Below are positions 52,549 through 62,591 of a stretch of 64,000 nt of DNA, in pieces; positions within the stretch are counted from its first letter, which is position 1; the number at the start of each line of letters is the position of its first letter. Origin of the DNA: Flavobacterium panici (GTDB lineage: Bacteria > Bacteroidota > Bacteroidia > Flavobacteriales > Flavobacteriaceae); assembly GCF_903819335.1 (NCBI RefSeq), contig NZ_CAIJDE010000032.1, positions 1 to 64,000 of the forward strand. The letters are read 5' to 3'. A program made the translations under genes and the position numbers. The notes beneath the pieces are model-generated. The model worked only from the letters and a program-made list of their open reading frames with translations. It did not search any database and was not told the DNA's origin.

Positions 52549-54942
52549 CTAAGATCCACACATTTCGCAATCTTCAGGATCTGCAGCTTGTGCTTTTAAA
52601 AGCATTGCTTTATAATCCTCAACGCTGATTGCTTCAGTTTCTGCAACTAATGATGGAGCTGTTTCTTCTTTTTTATCGTTGTTTAATGTGAATTTAATCG
52701 CATCTACAGCTGCTTTTGTTCTTAGGTAATACATTCCTGTTTTTAAACCTGACTGCCAAGCGTAAAAGTGCATTGACGTTAGTTTAGAATAGTTGGCATC
52801 CTGCATGAACAGGTTTAGCGATTGAGACTGGTCAATGAAATATCCTCTTTGACGAGACATATCGATAATATCTTTCATCGACATTTCCCATACTGTTTTG
52901 TATAGTTCTTTTAAGTCTTGCGGAATCACATCAATATTTTGAACAGATCCGTTATTACGCATAATTTCTTGTTTCAACGTTTCGTTCCACAAACCTCTGT
53001 CTACCAAATCATGAAGTAAATGTTTGTTTACAACGATAAATTCTCCAGACAATACACGACGTGTGTAAATGTTTGATGTATATGGTTCAAAAGCTTCGTT
53101 GTTTCCTAGAATTTGTGAAGTCGAAGCTGTTGGCATTGGCGCCACTAGCAATGAGTTACGAACTCCGTGTTCTACCACTTCTTTTCTTAATGAAGCCCAG
53201 TCCCAACGACCAGATAATTCTTCATCTTTCATTCCCCACATATTGTATTGGAATTCTCCTTTTGACATTGGAGAACCTTCAAATGTAGAATATGGTCCTT
53301 CTTCTTTTGCCATTTCCATAGAAGCGGTTACAGCAGCAAAATATAATGTTTCAAAAATCTCTTGGTTTAATTTTTTAGCTTCATCGCTTGTAAACGGCAT
53401 ACGCAACATAATGAATGCATCAGCTAAACCTTGCACACCTAAACCAACCGGACGGTGACGCATGTTTGAATTTTCTGCTTCTTTTACTGGGTAATAGTTT
53501 CTGTCGATTACTTTGTTCAGGTTACGAGTTACACGTTTTGTAACATTGTAAAGCGCTTCGTGATCGAATTTTCCGTTTTCAATAAACATTGGTAAAGAGA
53601 TTGAAGCCAAGTTACAAACTGCAATTTCATCTTTAGAAGTAAACTCCATAATCTCTGTACACAAGTTAGAAGAACGAATTGTTCCTAAATTCTTGTGGTT
53701 CGATTTACGGTTTGCTGCATCTTTGTACAACATATATGGTGTTCCGGTTTCGATTTGTGATTCAAGGATTTTCTCCCATAATTCACGAGCGCGGATTGTT
53801 TTTCTTCCTTTTCCTCTAAATTCATAATCTGTATATAATGCTTCGAATTCATCTCCGTAAACATCATATAATCCCGGACATTCGTTAGGACACATTAAAG
53901 TCCAAGTTGAATCTTCCTGAACACGTTTCATGAATAAATCTGAAGTCCACATGGCGAAGAATAAATCTCTTGCACGCATTTCTTCTTTTCCTGTATTTTT
54001 CTTTAAATCTAAGAAATCAAAAATATCAGCATGCCAGGTTTCGATATAAATCGCAAAACTTCCTTTACGTTTTCCACCACCTTGATCTACGTAACGAGCT
54101 GTATCGTTAAATACTCTCAACATTGGAACAATTCCGTTTGAAGTTCCGTTTGTACCACGAATATAAGATCCGGTTGCACGAACGTTATGAATAGAAAGTC
54201 CTATTCCTCCCGCCGATTGCGAAATTTTTGCTGTTTGTTTTAGTGTATCATAAATACCATCAATACTATCATCCTGCATTGCCAAAAGGAAGCAAGAAGA
54301 CATTTGAGGTTTTGGAGTTCCGGCATTAAACAACGTTGGAGTTGCGTGCGTGAAGAACTTTTTAGACATTAAATCGTAAGTTTCAATTACTGATTTTAAA
54401 TCATCTAAGTGAATACCAACAGAAACACGCATCAACATGTGCTGCGGACGCTCTACGATTTTTCCGTTTATTTTTAGAAGATAAGAACGCTCTAAGGTTT
54501 TGAAACCAAAATAATCGTAATTAAAATCTCTTGTATAAATGATATGAGAATCTAAAAAAGCAGCATTTTCCTGAATCACTTTAAATACGTCATCAGCAAT
54601 TAATGGCGCATCCTGACCATTTCTTGGATTTACGTAGTGATACATATCTTTCATCGTTTCTGAGAAAGATTTTTTTGTATTAGAGTGTAAATTTGAAATC
54701 GCCACACGAGCTGCTAATTGCGCATAATCTGGATGAGCAATCGTCATAGATGCCGCAGTTTCTGCCGCAAGATTATCCAATTCAGAAGTAGAAACTCCAT
54801 CATACAATCCTTCGATAACTCTCATTGCTACCTTAACCGGATCTACAAGCTCATTCAGGCCGTAACACAATTTTTTGATTCTTTCTGTAATCTTGTCAAA
54901 CATTACAGGCTCTCTGTGTCCATCTCTTTTTACTACATACAT
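52549..54942 (-). CDS. nrdA: ribonucleoside-diphosphate reductase, alpha subunit (class Ia)
   Basis: A 797-residue catalytic R1 subunit. An N-terminal ATP-cone (about 1-90, [23 protein letters not shown]) gives allosteric activity control. The 10-stranded barrel has [47 protein letters not shown] and NLCTEIME with catalytic Cys/Glu. The C-terminal tail DCEMCGS carries the CxxC pair for thioredoxin regeneration. The partner nrdB lies upstream at 55209, separated by 266 bp, so the two may be one operon or separately controlled. Confidence 0.95.
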   Translation of the reverse strand: MYVVKRDGHREPVMFDKITERIKKLCYGLNELVDPVKVAMRVIEGLYDGVSTSELDNLAAETAASMTIAHPDYAQLAARVAISNLHSNTKKSFSETMKDMYHYVNPRNGQDAPLIADDVFKVIQENAAFLDSHIIYTRDFNYDYFGFKTLERSYLLKINGKIVERPQHMLMRVSVGIHLDDLKSVIETYDLMSKKFFTHATPTLFNAGTPKPQMSSCFLLAMQDDSIDGIYDTLKQTAKISQSAGGIGLSIHNVRATGSYIRGTNGTSNGIVPMLRVFNDTARYVDQGGGKRKGSFAIYIETWHADIFDFLDLKKNTGKEEMRARDLFFAMWTSDLFMKRVQEDSTWTLMCPNECPGLYDVYGDEFEALYTDYEFRGKGRKTIRARELWEKILESQIETGTPYMLYKDAANRKSNHKNLGTIRSSNLCTEIMEFTSKDEIAVCNLASISLPMFIENGKFDHEALYNVTKRVTRNLNKVIDRNYYPVKEAENSNMRHRPVGLGVQGLADAFIMLRMPFTSDEAKKLNQEIFETLYFAAVTASMEMAKEEGPYSTFEGSPMSKGEFQYNMWGMKDEELSGRWDWASLRKEVVEHGVRNSLLVAPMPTASTSQILGNNEAFEPYTSNIYTRRVLSGEFIVVNKHLLHDLVDRGLWNETLKQEIMRNNGSVQNIDVIPQDLKELYKTVWEMSMKDIIDMSRQRGYFIDQSQSLNLFMQDANYSKLTSMHFYAWQSGLKTGMYYLRTKAAVDAIKFTLNNDKKEETAPSLVAETEAISVEDYKAMLLKAQAADPEDCEMCGS

Positions 54943-55208
54943 AAGCTTACTTTTTAAAGTTATTGAATAAATGAAAGTAACTAGAAAACGAATTCCAGTC
55001 CTTAAACATTGCGTGTTTTTAAATTATTTTTCGAGAATTACAGGATTCTCAATAGTTGTCCTTTCCCAATTTGAATATCAAACCGAAAAGCCGTTAAAAT
55101 TGCTATTAAATCTCCGATTTGGGTGATAGAGATTTAACCTAAAATGTTCTGTAAAAATTAATTCAGGCCTTAGATAAAATTATCCCGAATTAAAAAAATG
55201 CTGTTGTT

Positions 55209-56186
55209 CTAAAAATCTGCGTCAAATGAAATTTTTTGAGCATCGCTGTCTGTGTTCATAACTCCAGATTTTTGATACTCGGCAACACGTTTTTCAAAGA
55301 AATTAGTTTTTCCCTGAAGAGAAATCATGTCCATGAAATCGAATGGATTTGCTGATCCGTATACACGCTCGCAACCTAATTCAACCAAAAGTCTATCTGC
55401 GACGAACTCCAGGTACTGTGTCATTAAGCCTGCATTCATTCCAATTAAACTTACCGGAAGAGATTCTGTTACAAACTGTCTTTCGATATCCAGTGCATCA
55501 ACAATAATTTCTTTGATTCTGTCTTTTGGTACTTTGTTTACCAAATGGTGATTATGCAAGTGAACTGCAAAATCACAATGTACGCCTTCGTCACGAGAAA
55601 TCAACTCATTAGAAAAAGTTAAACCTGGCATTAAACCACGTTTTTTCAACCAATAAATTGAACAGAATGCGCCTGAGAAAAAGATTCCTTCAACAGCAGC
55701 AAAAGCAATAAGTCTTTCTGCAAATGAATCAGACTCGATCCATTTTAAAGCCCATTCTGCTTTTTTAGCAATTGCAGGGAAAACTTCTAAAGCATTAAAC
55801 AATTCTGCTTTTTCTGCTTCATCTTTTACATAAGTATCTATTAATAGTGAATAGGTCTCACTATGAATATTCTCCATCATGATTTGAAAACCGTAGAAAA
55901 ATTTTGCCTCAGCATATTGAACTTCATTTACAAAGTTCTCAGCAAGGTTTTCATTTACGATTCCGTCAGAAGCAGCAAAGAATGCTAAAATGTGTTTAAT
56001 GAAATATCTTTCGTCATCATTAAGTTTATTGTTCCAATCTGTCAAGTCCTGGTGCAAATCGATTTCTTCAGCAGTCCAGAAACTAGCCTCCATTTTTTTA
56101 TACCATTCCCAAATATCATGATGTTTGATAGGAAAAATAACGAAACGATTTTTATTTTCTTGTAAGATTGGCTCTACTTGTGACAT
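55209..56186 (-). CDS. nrdB: ribonucleoside-diphosphate reductase, beta subunit (class Ia)
   Basis: A 325-residue R2 subunit. The iron-ligand and radical region shows [13 protein letters not shown], matching ExxHxxxY with the Tyr of the stable radical, so this is a tyrosyl-radical class Ia type, not a Tyr-less one. The first carboxylate region is [13 protein letters not shown], and [14 protein letters not shown] contains later ligands. It pairs with nrdA downstream. Confidence 0.95.
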   Translation of the reverse strand: MSQVEPILQENKNRFVIFPIKHHDIWEWYKKMEASFWTAEEIDLHQDLTDWNNKLNDDERYFIKHILAFFAASDGIVNENLAENFVNEVQYAEAKFFYGFQIMMENIHSETYSLLIDTYVKDEAEKAELFNALEVFPAIAKKAEWALKWIESDSFAERLIAFAAVEGIFFSGAFCSIYWLKKRGLMPGLTFSNELISRDEGVHCDFAVHLHNHHLVNKVPKDRIKEIIVDALDIERQFVTESLPVSLIGMNAGLMTQYLEFVADRLLVELGCERVYGSANPFDFMDMISLQGKTNFFEKRVAEYQKSGVMNTDSDAQKISFDADF

Positions 56187-56523
56187 GACAAATTTTGTTA
56201 AATTTTTATACTGAAACTTTACTAATTCAGTAGACTACAAAGATTGTCATTTCACGCCAAAAATGAAAGCCAAACTTATTCACAATTTGATGTAGTTTTT
56301 AACAACGGCCTAAATTTGAAACGTTTTTCATACAATAATTAAATTACTGTAAATGAACACATTAAATACACCAATTACACCTTGAAGCCCCGTAGAATAT
56401 AGACTTTTTAATATAAAAAGCAAGAAATTTTAAATTGTTTTAAAAAGTTTTTTTTGAGGTAAAACTTTATTTTTTTGAGTCAAAATAAGCCTTCTCAAAA
56501 AGGTATTTTTTACACTTTAATCT
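56187..56523. other. gene-free region upstream of nrdB
   Basis: AT-rich. I see no gene. No clear NrdR-box pair was recognised. A minor palindrome CTTTTTAATATAAAAAG (56404-56420) could form a weak hairpin. Confidence 0.5.
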
Positions 56524-57093
56524 TTAAGAATTTTTAAGTTCCTGAGCTACCTTTTCAAGTTCCAAATACCAGTCTTCACCAAAACGACGAATCAGGGCTT
56601 CTTTCACAAATTTATATACGGGAACTTCTAATTCTTTTCCTAAAGAGCAGGCATCATCGCAAATATCCCATTTGTCATAGTTAACCGCTGCAAATTCTGT
56701 GAAGTCTTTTACACGAATTGGATATAAATGGCAGGAAACCGGTTTTTTCCAATCTACGATTCCTTCATTATAAGCTTGCTCGATTCCGCAAAGGGCAGTT
56801 TTTCCATCAAAAATAACATAAGCACAATCTTTATTATCGATAAGCGGCGTTTCAAGATCACCGTCGGTTCCTTTAACCCAGGTTCCCTGTGCTTCGATTG
56901 CAGCAATTCCTTCTTTTCTTAAAAAAGGTTTTACTTTTGGATAAATTTCTTCTAAGATTTTCGTTTCTGCTTCATTCAAAGGCGCGCCCGCATCTCCATC
57001 AACACAACAAGCCCCTTTACAAGCTGACAAGTTGCACACAAATTCTTTTTCCAGAATATCCTCTGAAACAATAGTTTTCCCTAACTGAAACAT
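56524..57093 (-). CDS. DUF3109-family cysteine-rich protein
   Basis: A 189-residue soluble protein with cysteines at [21 protein letters not shown] (about 18-38), [20 protein letters not shown], and SCHLYPIR...[11 protein letters not shown]. Such a CxxxxxCxxxCC-type layout marks the DUF3109 family, likely a zinc- or iron-sulphur-binding protein of unknown role. A -7 promoter element is at 57123-57130. Confidence 0.87.
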   Translation of the reverse strand: MFQLGKTIVSEDILEKEFVCNLSACKGACCVDGDAGAPLNEAETKILEEIYPKVKPFLRKEGIAAIEAQGTWVKGTDGDLETPLIDNKDCAYVIFDGKTALCGIEQAYNEGIVDWKKPVSCHLYPIRVKDFTEFAAVNYDKWDICDDACSLGKELEVPVYKFVKEALIRRFGEDWYLELEKVAQELKNS

Positions 57094-57122
57094 GATAATA
57101 AAATATGCTAATTTATAAAATG

Positions 57123-57130
57123 CAAAGATA
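57123..57130 (-). promoter_or_regulatory. -7 promoter element of the DUF3109 gene
   Basis: The minus strand reads TATCTTTG 30 bp before the ATG. No matching -33 TTG at an allowed distance. Confidence 0.45.
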
Positions 57131-57152
57131 GTTAAAGAAAACGGATAAAAAA

Positions 57153-57275
57153 TTTACCGCAAAGATTCACAAAGGCTTTCACAAAGATTCGCAAAGAATA
57201 ATTCAGTTTTTACTCTTTTCGCAATTTTAGCTTTGTGAATCTTTGCGAGGAAACTTTGCGATACTCTGCGGCAAA
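57153..57275. repeat. CGCAAAG-type inverted repeat
   Basis: Direct and inverted copies of CGCAAAGATTCACAAAG and CTTTGTGAATCTTTGCG occupy the gap between the DUF3109 and MarC genes. Flanking ends are TTACCGCAAAG and CTCTGCGGCAAAAA. It is partly degenerate compared with the elements at 14846 and 28976. Confidence 0.65.
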
Positions 57276-57370
57276 AACAATAATTGTTACAAATATCACT
57301 TTTTTAACCACAAAACCATGTTTTTATAACAAAAGTGAATTGTACCGAAAAAACACCTAACTTTATTAAC

Positions 57371-57378
57371 TACTTTTG
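57371..57378 (+). promoter_or_regulatory. -7 promoter element of the marC gene
   Basis: TACTTTTG lies 34 bp before the ATG at 57413. No clear -33 partner was seen. Confidence 0.42.
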
Positions 57379-57412
57379 CAGCAGTTTTTTAAACCCTTAA
57401 AATCAAAGCGAT

Positions 57413-57991
57413 ATGTTAGATATAGACTTCAAAGAAATCATTACAGTAAGCATGGTACTTTTTGCCGTAATTGATATTGTAGGTTCAATTCCAATTATCG
57501 TGAACTTAAGAGCAAAGGTTGGACACATTGAATCTGAGAAAGCTTCGATTGTTGCGGGAATGATTATGATTGTTTTTCTTTTTGTTGGAGAAGGATTATT
57601 AAACCTTATTGGTATTGATGTTCATTCATTTGCTGTTGCCGGTTCTTTTGTATTGTTTTTCCTGGCTTTAGAAATGATTTTAGGAATCCGTATTTATCGT
57701 GACGAAGAGCCGGGCTCTGCCTCTATTGTGCCATTGGCATTTCCATTAATCGCCGGAGCGGGAACTATGACTACTTTACTTTCTCTTCGATCTCAGTTTC
57801 ATACTATTAATATAATCATTGCCATTTTACTTAATATTATATTGGTTTATGTTGTTTTGAAATCTTCTAAAAAAATCGAAAATTTACTAGGAGAAAACGG
57901 ACTTGGCGTGGTCCGCAAGACATTTGGAGTGATACTTTTAGCAATTGCTGTTAAATTATTCGCTGCTAATGTTAAAGGTTTGTTTGTCTAA
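57413..57991 (+). CDS. MarC-family (UPF0056) membrane protein
   Basis: A 192-residue integral membrane protein with about six TM segments. Family hallmarks are AVIDIVGSIPIIVNL (about 17-31) and VPLAFPLIAGAGTMTTLLSL (about 105-124). Despite the name, multidrug resistance is not established for this family; a small-molecule transporter role is inferred. It may be transcribed with the two following genes, though a 107-bp gap separates them. Confidence 0.9.
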   Translation: MLDIDFKEIITVSMVLFAVIDIVGSIPIIVNLRAKVGHIESEKASIVAGMIMIVFLFVGEGLLNLIGIDVHSFAVAGSFVLFFLALEMILGIRIYRDEEPGSASIVPLAFPLIAGAGTMTTLLSLRSQFHTINIIIAILLNIILVYVVLKSSKKIENLLGENGLGVVRKTFGVILLAIAVKLFAANVKGLFV

Positions 57992-58097
57992 GATTTATTT
58001 TTATACTTTTACCCCCATTAAATTTATAAAATACAACTTTAAGGCATTTTTTATTAGAGTTTTACTTTGATATTTTTATACAAACAAAACAACCAAT

Positions 58098-58298
58098 ATG
58101 AAAATCTTCACTTCAATCTTAGTGCTTTTAGCATTAGCTTTAATTGTGTTTAATATTACGCTATTAGACTTTACAAATCCTTTTCAAGGAGACAGTATGG
58201 TAGCTTTTATTGGAATCGCAGCTTCATTTTGCGCCGTGTTGATTCTTTTGATTTTTAGAATTTCAAAAAGAATTGAAGAAAAAACAAACGGTCGATAA
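58098..58298 (+). CDS. small two-helix membrane protein
   Basis: A 66-residue protein with two hydrophobic segments (about 3-24 and 34-56) joined by a short polar loop and ending in a basic, charged tail (RISKRIEEKTNGR). No named family. It lies 3 bp before the FAD-domain protein, so it is probably co-translated and may anchor it to the membrane. That last point is inference. Confidence 0.7.
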   Translation: MKIFTSILVLLALALIVFNITLLDFTNPFQGDSMVAFIGIAASFCAVLILLIFRISKRIEEKTNGR

Positions 58299-58301
58299 TA
58301 T

Positions 58302-58907
58302 ATGTTTGACGTTTTAATTATCGGCGGGGGTGTATCAGGCATGTCTTGTGCCTTAGTTTTGGGATCTGCTAAAAACAAAGCTTTTGCTACCGACAAAAAA
58401 ATCGGAATTTTTACACATCAGAAAAACTCTTCTTTACAAGAAGCTATTTTCTACAATGCTTATGGCATTACGCCAGGTAAATTAGGTTCTGAATTACTGG
58501 AAGAAAGTACGCAGGATTTAGCAGCATCTTATCCGCATATCGAACAGATTGCAAATGAAAAAGTAATTAAAGTAGAAGGTTCTTTTCCTTCATTTACGGT
58601 TATTACTAACAAAAACTCTTATCAAACAAGAAGTATCGTTGTGGGAATTGGTTCTGCCAATACATTTGATATCGAAGGTTTGACACAATATATTGAACCG
58701 CATAAAAAGGCACTTCCGGAAAAACAACGTATTCAGCTTAAAAACGAAGATCATAAAGTTGCTGACGGCATTTATGTTATTGGAACTTTAGCCGGATGGA
58801 GAAGCCAACTGGCGATTGCTGCAGGAAGCGGCGCTGCTGTTGCAACAGATATTCTAACTTTATGGAATAACGGAACACAGACTCACTCGCACGACAGCAT
58901 TCGATAA
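58302..58907 (+). CDS. minimal FAD-binding protein related to thioredoxin reductase
   Basis: A 201-residue protein. The N-terminal ADP-binding motif IIGGGVSGMSCA (about 6-17) and the C-terminal FAD motif GIYVIGTLAGWRSQLAIAAGSGAAVATDIL (about 155-184) are the two halves of the FAD domain in thioredoxin reductase-like proteins. The intervening NADPH domain and the CxxC redox pair are absent. At about 200 residues it is about two thirds of normal length. It could be an FAD-dependent enzyme using another reductant, or only a binding domain. Confidence 0.82.
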   Translation: MFDVLIIGGGVSGMSCALVLGSAKNKAFATDKKIGIFTHQKNSSLQEAIFYNAYGITPGKLGSELLEESTQDLAASYPHIEQIANEKVIKVEGSFPSFTVITNKNSYQTRSIVVGIGSANTFDIEGLTQYIEPHKKALPEKQRIQLKNEDHKVADGIYVIGTLAGWRSQLAIAAGSGAAVATDILTLWNNGTQTHSHDSIR

Positions 58908-58922
58908 GATTATATAAAATCA

Positions 58923-59000
58923 TTAAACCATATAAGTTATATAAGTTCATATTATACTTTGCGTATAGAATTAAATGAACTTATATAACTTATATGGTTT
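58923..59000. repeat. dyad element copy 4
   Basis: AAACCATATAAGTTATATAA (from 58925) continues to GTTCA. The complement ends in TTATATAACTTATATGGTTT (to 59000). About 25 bp per arm with no mismatch, around a 23-bp centre, between convergent genes. Confidence 0.88.
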
Positions 59001-59021
59001 AAAAAAATATTTTATGTTAGG

Positions 59022-59339
59022 CTACTTTACCGAAACGATCTGTGTTACTTTGATATGGTTTTCGTCGTCTGTTTTCCAGATTTCTCCTTTTAATGACACT
59101 ACATCTCCAATTTTTAATTGTTTGTAATTTTGCGGACCGCCAACATTTACAATGCTGATTGTTGCAAAATATACTTCTTTTGTGTCAGTATTAATTTTTG
59201 CCGTGTAACCATCTTTTCCAGATTCTATTGATTCTACTTTTCCTGAAACTGCACTATTTTTATCATTTTTCATAGTTGTACAAGAGATTACAAAAGTCAT
59301 TAAAACGACAAGGAAACTTATTCTTTTTAGATTTTTCAT
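59022..59339 (-). CDS. small lipoprotein, possible OB-fold
   Basis: A 105-residue lipoprotein with the lipobox ending at C20 (VLMTFVISC). The mature part alternates short strands (GKVESIESGKDGYTAKI, GDVVSLKGEIWKTDD) that could form a small OB-like barrel, but no established family is recognised. Convergent with the FAD-protein gene. Confidence 0.65.
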   Translation of the reverse strand: MKNLKRISFLVVLMTFVISCTTMKNDKNSAVSGKVESIESGKDGYTAKINTDTKEVYFATISIVNVGGPQNYKQLKIGDVVSLKGEIWKTDDENHIKVTQIVSVK

Positions 59340-59428
59340 GTTTGAGATTTTAACAACGAAGTACGCTAATATTTATGCGATGTTCGCTAAGTTTTGTTTT
59401 ATGTTACTATTAAGTTTCCTTTCAAAAT

Positions 59429-59797
59429 TTATGCCAGCTGAACGCAGCTTCCGGCAATAACTTTTAAATTACCATCAAATTGTTTCCAGACTCTTATGTA
59501 TTTCAAAACGCCATTAATGGGATTATTGTCGTAAGTTCCTTTTAATGAAACAGAAACAGCAACTACAGCAGCATCACCTATAATATTTATAATTTGGTCT
59601 GAAGCTTCGAGAGAATCAACTTTCATTTTCCCCGAACGATAGGAATTTAAATCAAATTCTTTTGTGATGGTTTCTCCAGTTGGTAAATTAAAAAGCAAAT
59701 CGTCGTGAAGAATTCGTTCTAAAACAGAAACATCAGCGTTTTTAATTGCGGTTAAAAGTTCAATTTCGGCATTTACAATTAGATCTTTTTCCATCAA
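59429..59797 (-). CDS. DUF4440/NTF2-like protein
   Basis: A 122-residue cytosolic NTF2-fold protein without a signal peptide (LIVNAEIELLTAIKNADVSVLERILHDDLLFNLPTGE...VLKYIRVWKQFDGNLKVIAGSC). This is the third DUF4440 protein in the window. It may act on a small molecule, but no catalytic residue can be named. It lies 16 bp after the S41 peptidase gene, probably in the same transcript. Confidence 0.8.
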   Translation of the reverse strand: MMEKDLIVNAEIELLTAIKNADVSVLERILHDDLLFNLPTGETITKEFDLNSYRSGKMKVDSLEASDQIINIIGDAAVVAVSVSLKGTYDNNPINGVLKYIRVWKQFDGNLKVIAGSCVQLA

Positions 59798-59813
59798 ATT
59801 AGAATTTTAAGGA

Positions 59814-61391
59814 TTATTTCTTCGGATTCAAAATTGTTTTAATCATGGCATCATCTTTTAAAATAACATCATAATAATACATTTCACCATATAACTGGCG
59901 GGCAAATTCAGCCGTAATATATCGGTTTACCAATGCTTTGGTTTTGTCTAATTTAAGATCTAAACCAGTTAGTAAAATATAGTTTTTAAACTTTTTGAAA
60001 TAAGCATCAGAGCTTTTCATTTTTTCCAAAAACTCATTGAACTTAAGTCCTGCAAAAGCATTTCGGTTTTTATCTAATTCTTCAAAAACAAAATGGCCAA
60101 CGATTCCTGTTTGAAGCAAATAAGCCACATTTTCGTTTCCGTGCTCTGCTTCCATCGGAACAAAAACATCCGGAACGATTCCGCCGCCGCCGTAAACGAT
60201 TTTACCTTTTGGTGTTTTAAATTTTAAAGAATCGGCCACTTTTATGCTGTCTTTTGCATACAATTCGCCAGAATTTATTCTTGATTCAGATTCTTTAAAG
60301 TATTCTTCATTTCCTTTTTTATAAGGTTTTTGAATGGATCTTCCGGTTGGCGTATAATATCTCGCAACGGTTAAACGAACGGCAGATCCGTCGTTAAAAT
60401 CCATTTCGCGTTGTACTAAACCTTTTCCGAAAGAACGACGTCCAACAATTGTTCCGCGGTCGCTGTCCTGAATTGCTCCGGCCAGAATTTCACTTGCAGA
60501 AGCACTGTTTTCATTAATTAAAACATATACTTTTCCGGTTTCAAAACTTCCGGCTTTAGTGGCGTATGTTTTTTCGGTTGTTCCGTTTTTATTTTTGGTA
60601 AAAACGATTAGCTGTTTGTCTTTTAAAAATTCATCGGCAATTGCAATCGCTTCTTCCATATAACCGCCGCCATTATCGCGAAGATCTATTACAAGCGACT
60701 GAATTCCTTTTTGTTTTAAACGCGTTAAACCGGTTTTGAATTCATTAAAAGTGGTTTCGGCAAAACGATTGATTTTGATGTAACCCGTATTATTTCCAAT
60801 TAATAAAGAAGCATCGACACTTTTTATCGGAATAACATCTCTTTTAATTTTAAATTTCAGTTTCTTTTGCTCTGATTTTCTAAAAACAGTCAATTCAATT
60901 TCAGAGCCTTTGATTCCTTTTAATTTAGAAAATAAACTGTCAGACGGTAATCTTCTGCCATACAATTTGGTTTTTCCTGCATATAAAATCCTATCGCCCG
61001 ATTTTAATCCTGCTTTCGCAGAAGGCCCGTTTTCGACTGGTTTTATAATCGCTACAGAATCTTTGTACATATAGAAATTGATTCCGATTCCCACGAAATC
61101 ACCTTTCATGCTTTCGGCAACTTCGGCTTGTTCGCTTGGCGGAATATAAACAGAATGCGGATCTAATTTTGAGAGTATATTATCGACTGTAAGGTTTACA
61201 ATCGAATCTGTGTTGACGCTGTCAACATATTCAGTATTGATAAAATCAATGAGTTTATTCAGCTTGGTTTTGGAGTAATTTTTAGCCAAAAGCTGATCAT
61301 CTGCGGAAGAGTTTGTTAAACTTCCGATTACGATTCCGATGGCAAGTGTCGCCCCGATAATCATTGGCAGATATTTTGGATTAAATTTCAT
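59814..61391 (-). CDS. C-terminal processing peptidase (S41 family, CtpA-like)
   Basis: A 525-residue periplasmic serine protease. N-terminal TM/signal anchor (about 8-26), PDZ domain (about 80-165; VGIGINFYMYKDSVAIIKPVENGPSAKAGLKSGDRIL) and S41 domain with VIDLRDNGGGYMEEAIAI, the catalytic Ser in NSASASEILAGAIQD (about 300) and the general-base Lys in GRRSFGKGLVQ (about 325). The start codon overlaps the preceding stop in TAATG, so it is translationally coupled to the dCMP deaminase-like gene. Confidence 0.93.
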   Translation of the reverse strand: MKFNPKYLPMIIGATLAIGIVIGSLTNSSADDQLLAKNYSKTKLNKLIDFINTEYVDSVNTDSIVNLTVDNILSKLDPHSVYIPPSEQAEVAESMKGDFVGIGINFYMYKDSVAIIKPVENGPSAKAGLKSGDRILYAGKTKLYGRRLPSDSLFSKLKGIKGSEIELTVFRKSEQKKLKFKIKRDVIPIKSVDASLLIGNNTGYIKINRFAETTFNEFKTGLTRLKQKGIQSLVIDLRDNGGGYMEEAIAIADEFLKDKQLIVFTKNKNGTTEKTYATKAGSFETGKVYVLINENSASASEILAGAIQDSDRGTIVGRRSFGKGLVQREMDFNDGSAVRLTVARYYTPTGRSIQKPYKKGNEEYFKESESRINSGELYAKDSIKVADSLKFKTPKGKIVYGGGGIVPDVFVPMEAEHGNENVAYLLQTGIVGHFVFEELDKNRNAFAGLKFNEFLEKMKSSDAYFKKFKNYILLTGLDLKLDKTKALVNRYITAEFARQLYGEMYYYDVILKDDAMIKTILNPKK

Positions 61392-61822
61392 TATTCTTCT
61401 AAAACAGGAATATGTTCGACTTCGATGCCTGCTTTTATTAAAAACTGAATTCCCGAATCATCGCGGTATCCATCCTGATACACCACTCTTTTTATCCCGG
61501 ATTGGTGTATTAATTTACTGCATTCTTTGCAAGGCGAAAGTGTAATATATAAGGTTGCGCCTTCACAAGACTGCGTTGATCTTGCTACTTTTAGGATTGC
61601 ATTTGCCTCGGCGTGTAAAACATCCCAGCGTGTTAATCCTTCTTCATCTTCGCAGCAATTTTCAAATCCCGATGGCGTTCCGTTGTAGCCGTCAGAAATG
61701 ATCATTCTGTCTTTTACGATAATGGCTCCAACTTGTTTACGCTTACAATAGGATAATAAACTCCATTCTTTAGCGATTCGCAAATAAGCTTTATCGTATT
61801 TATTTAATTTTTTTACTTCCAT
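61391..61822 (-). CDS. dCMP deaminase-family protein (ComEB-like)
   Basis: A 143-residue zinc-dependent deaminase. The zinc site is HAEANAIL (about 70-77) plus PCKECSKLI (about 98-106), i.e. HAE and PCxxC. It probably converts dCMP to dUMP for dTTP synthesis. It starts 5 bp after the HupE gene stop and overlaps the start of the S41 gene, so all three are likely one transcription unit. Confidence 0.92.
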   Translation of the reverse strand: MEVKKLNKYDKAYLRIAKEWSLLSYCKRKQVGAIIVKDRMIISDGYNGTPSGFENCCEDEEGLTRWDVLHAEANAILKVARSTQSCEGATLYITLSPCKECSKLIHQSGIKRVVYQDGYRDDSGIQFLIKAGIEVEHIPVLEE

Positions 61823-61827
61823 TTATT

Positions 61828-62421
61828 TTATCTGTTCCAAATTGGACTTTCAATAATCATCGGAATTACAACTCCAATAATAAAAGCTGACATTACCAGT
61901 GCCCAATCGCGTTTTGAAAAACGAAATACTGTTTGTACAATATAGGATATTACCAAAACTACAAATACAACTACCAGCTGCGCGGCTTCAATTCCTAAAG
62001 CAAATTCTCCTAAAGGCAATAATTTTGAACTTGCCGATCCTCCTAAAATTGTTTTAAAATAGTTTGAGAATCCAAGTCCGTGTATAATTCCAAAGAACAA
62101 AGTCACAAAAAATACCACATTTACGCCGTCATTTTTAGTTGCTTTTCCTGCAGTAAAAAGATGGTACAACGCCGTGATTAAAATCGTAATCGGGATTAAA
62201 AATTCAACGATATTTACTTTTATGGCAATTATTCCGAAAACAGAAAGTATTAAAGCTAAGGTGTGTCCAATTGTAAAAACGGAAACCAAAAGCAATATAC
62301 GTTTCCAGTCTTTAAATGAATATGGAACAGTTAATGCGATTAAAAAAAGAACGTGATCGTAAGCGTTGATATCTAATACATGCTTTAATCCTATTTGAAA
62401 ATAAATCCAAAATTGCGACAT
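61828..62421 (-). CDS. HupE/UreJ-family membrane protein
   Basis: A 197-residue polytopic protein with about six TM segments. The family motifs GLKHVLDINAYDHVLFLIAL (about 12-31, with the GxxHxxxxxDH-like spacing) and FFGIIHGLGFSNYF (about 112-125) are typical of HupE/UreJ Ni2+/Co2+ permease-like proteins. No hydrogenase or urease genes are near, so the metal role is an inference from family. Confidence 0.85.
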   Translation of the reverse strand: MSQFWIYFQIGLKHVLDINAYDHVLFLIALTVPYSFKDWKRILLLVSVFTIGHTLALILSVFGIIAIKVNIVEFLIPITILITALYHLFTAGKATKNDGVNVVFFVTLFFGIIHGLGFSNYFKTILGGSASSKLLPLGEFALGIEAAQLVVVFVVLVISYIVQTVFRFSKRDWALVMSAFIIGVVIPMIIESPIWNR

Positions 62422-62560
62422 ACGGGTAATACTATTAAATGATTAGGGGTTGTAAACTTACGATTTATTTTGAAGAATTTACGATGCGGATTCTTAAAAC
62501 AATAAGTAAAAATAAGTTAAATTTATGAGAAATTTAAAATCGTTAAATTAAAATAAGATT

Positions 62561-62568
62561 TATCTTTG
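62561..62568 (+). promoter_or_regulatory. -7 promoter element of the TerB-like gene
   Basis: TATCTTTG lies 23 bp before the ATG at 62592; the -33 TTG is not evident. Confidence 0.42.
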
Positions 62569-62591
62569 CTCAATAAAAACTTATTTTAATT

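Noticed and set aside
54943-55208. Riboswitch or structured RNA between nrdB and nrdA
   Set aside because: Only short weak stems (GAGAAT/ATTCTC, AAATCTC/GAGATTT) were found, with no recognisable aptamer.
56187-56523. NrdR boxes upstream of nrdB
   Set aside because: No pair matching the consensus well enough was seen; the short palindrome at 56404-56420 is too weak to call.
60300-61000. Possible internal start or second gene in the S41 peptidase
   Set aside because: The PDZ-S41 domain order is continuous in one frame.
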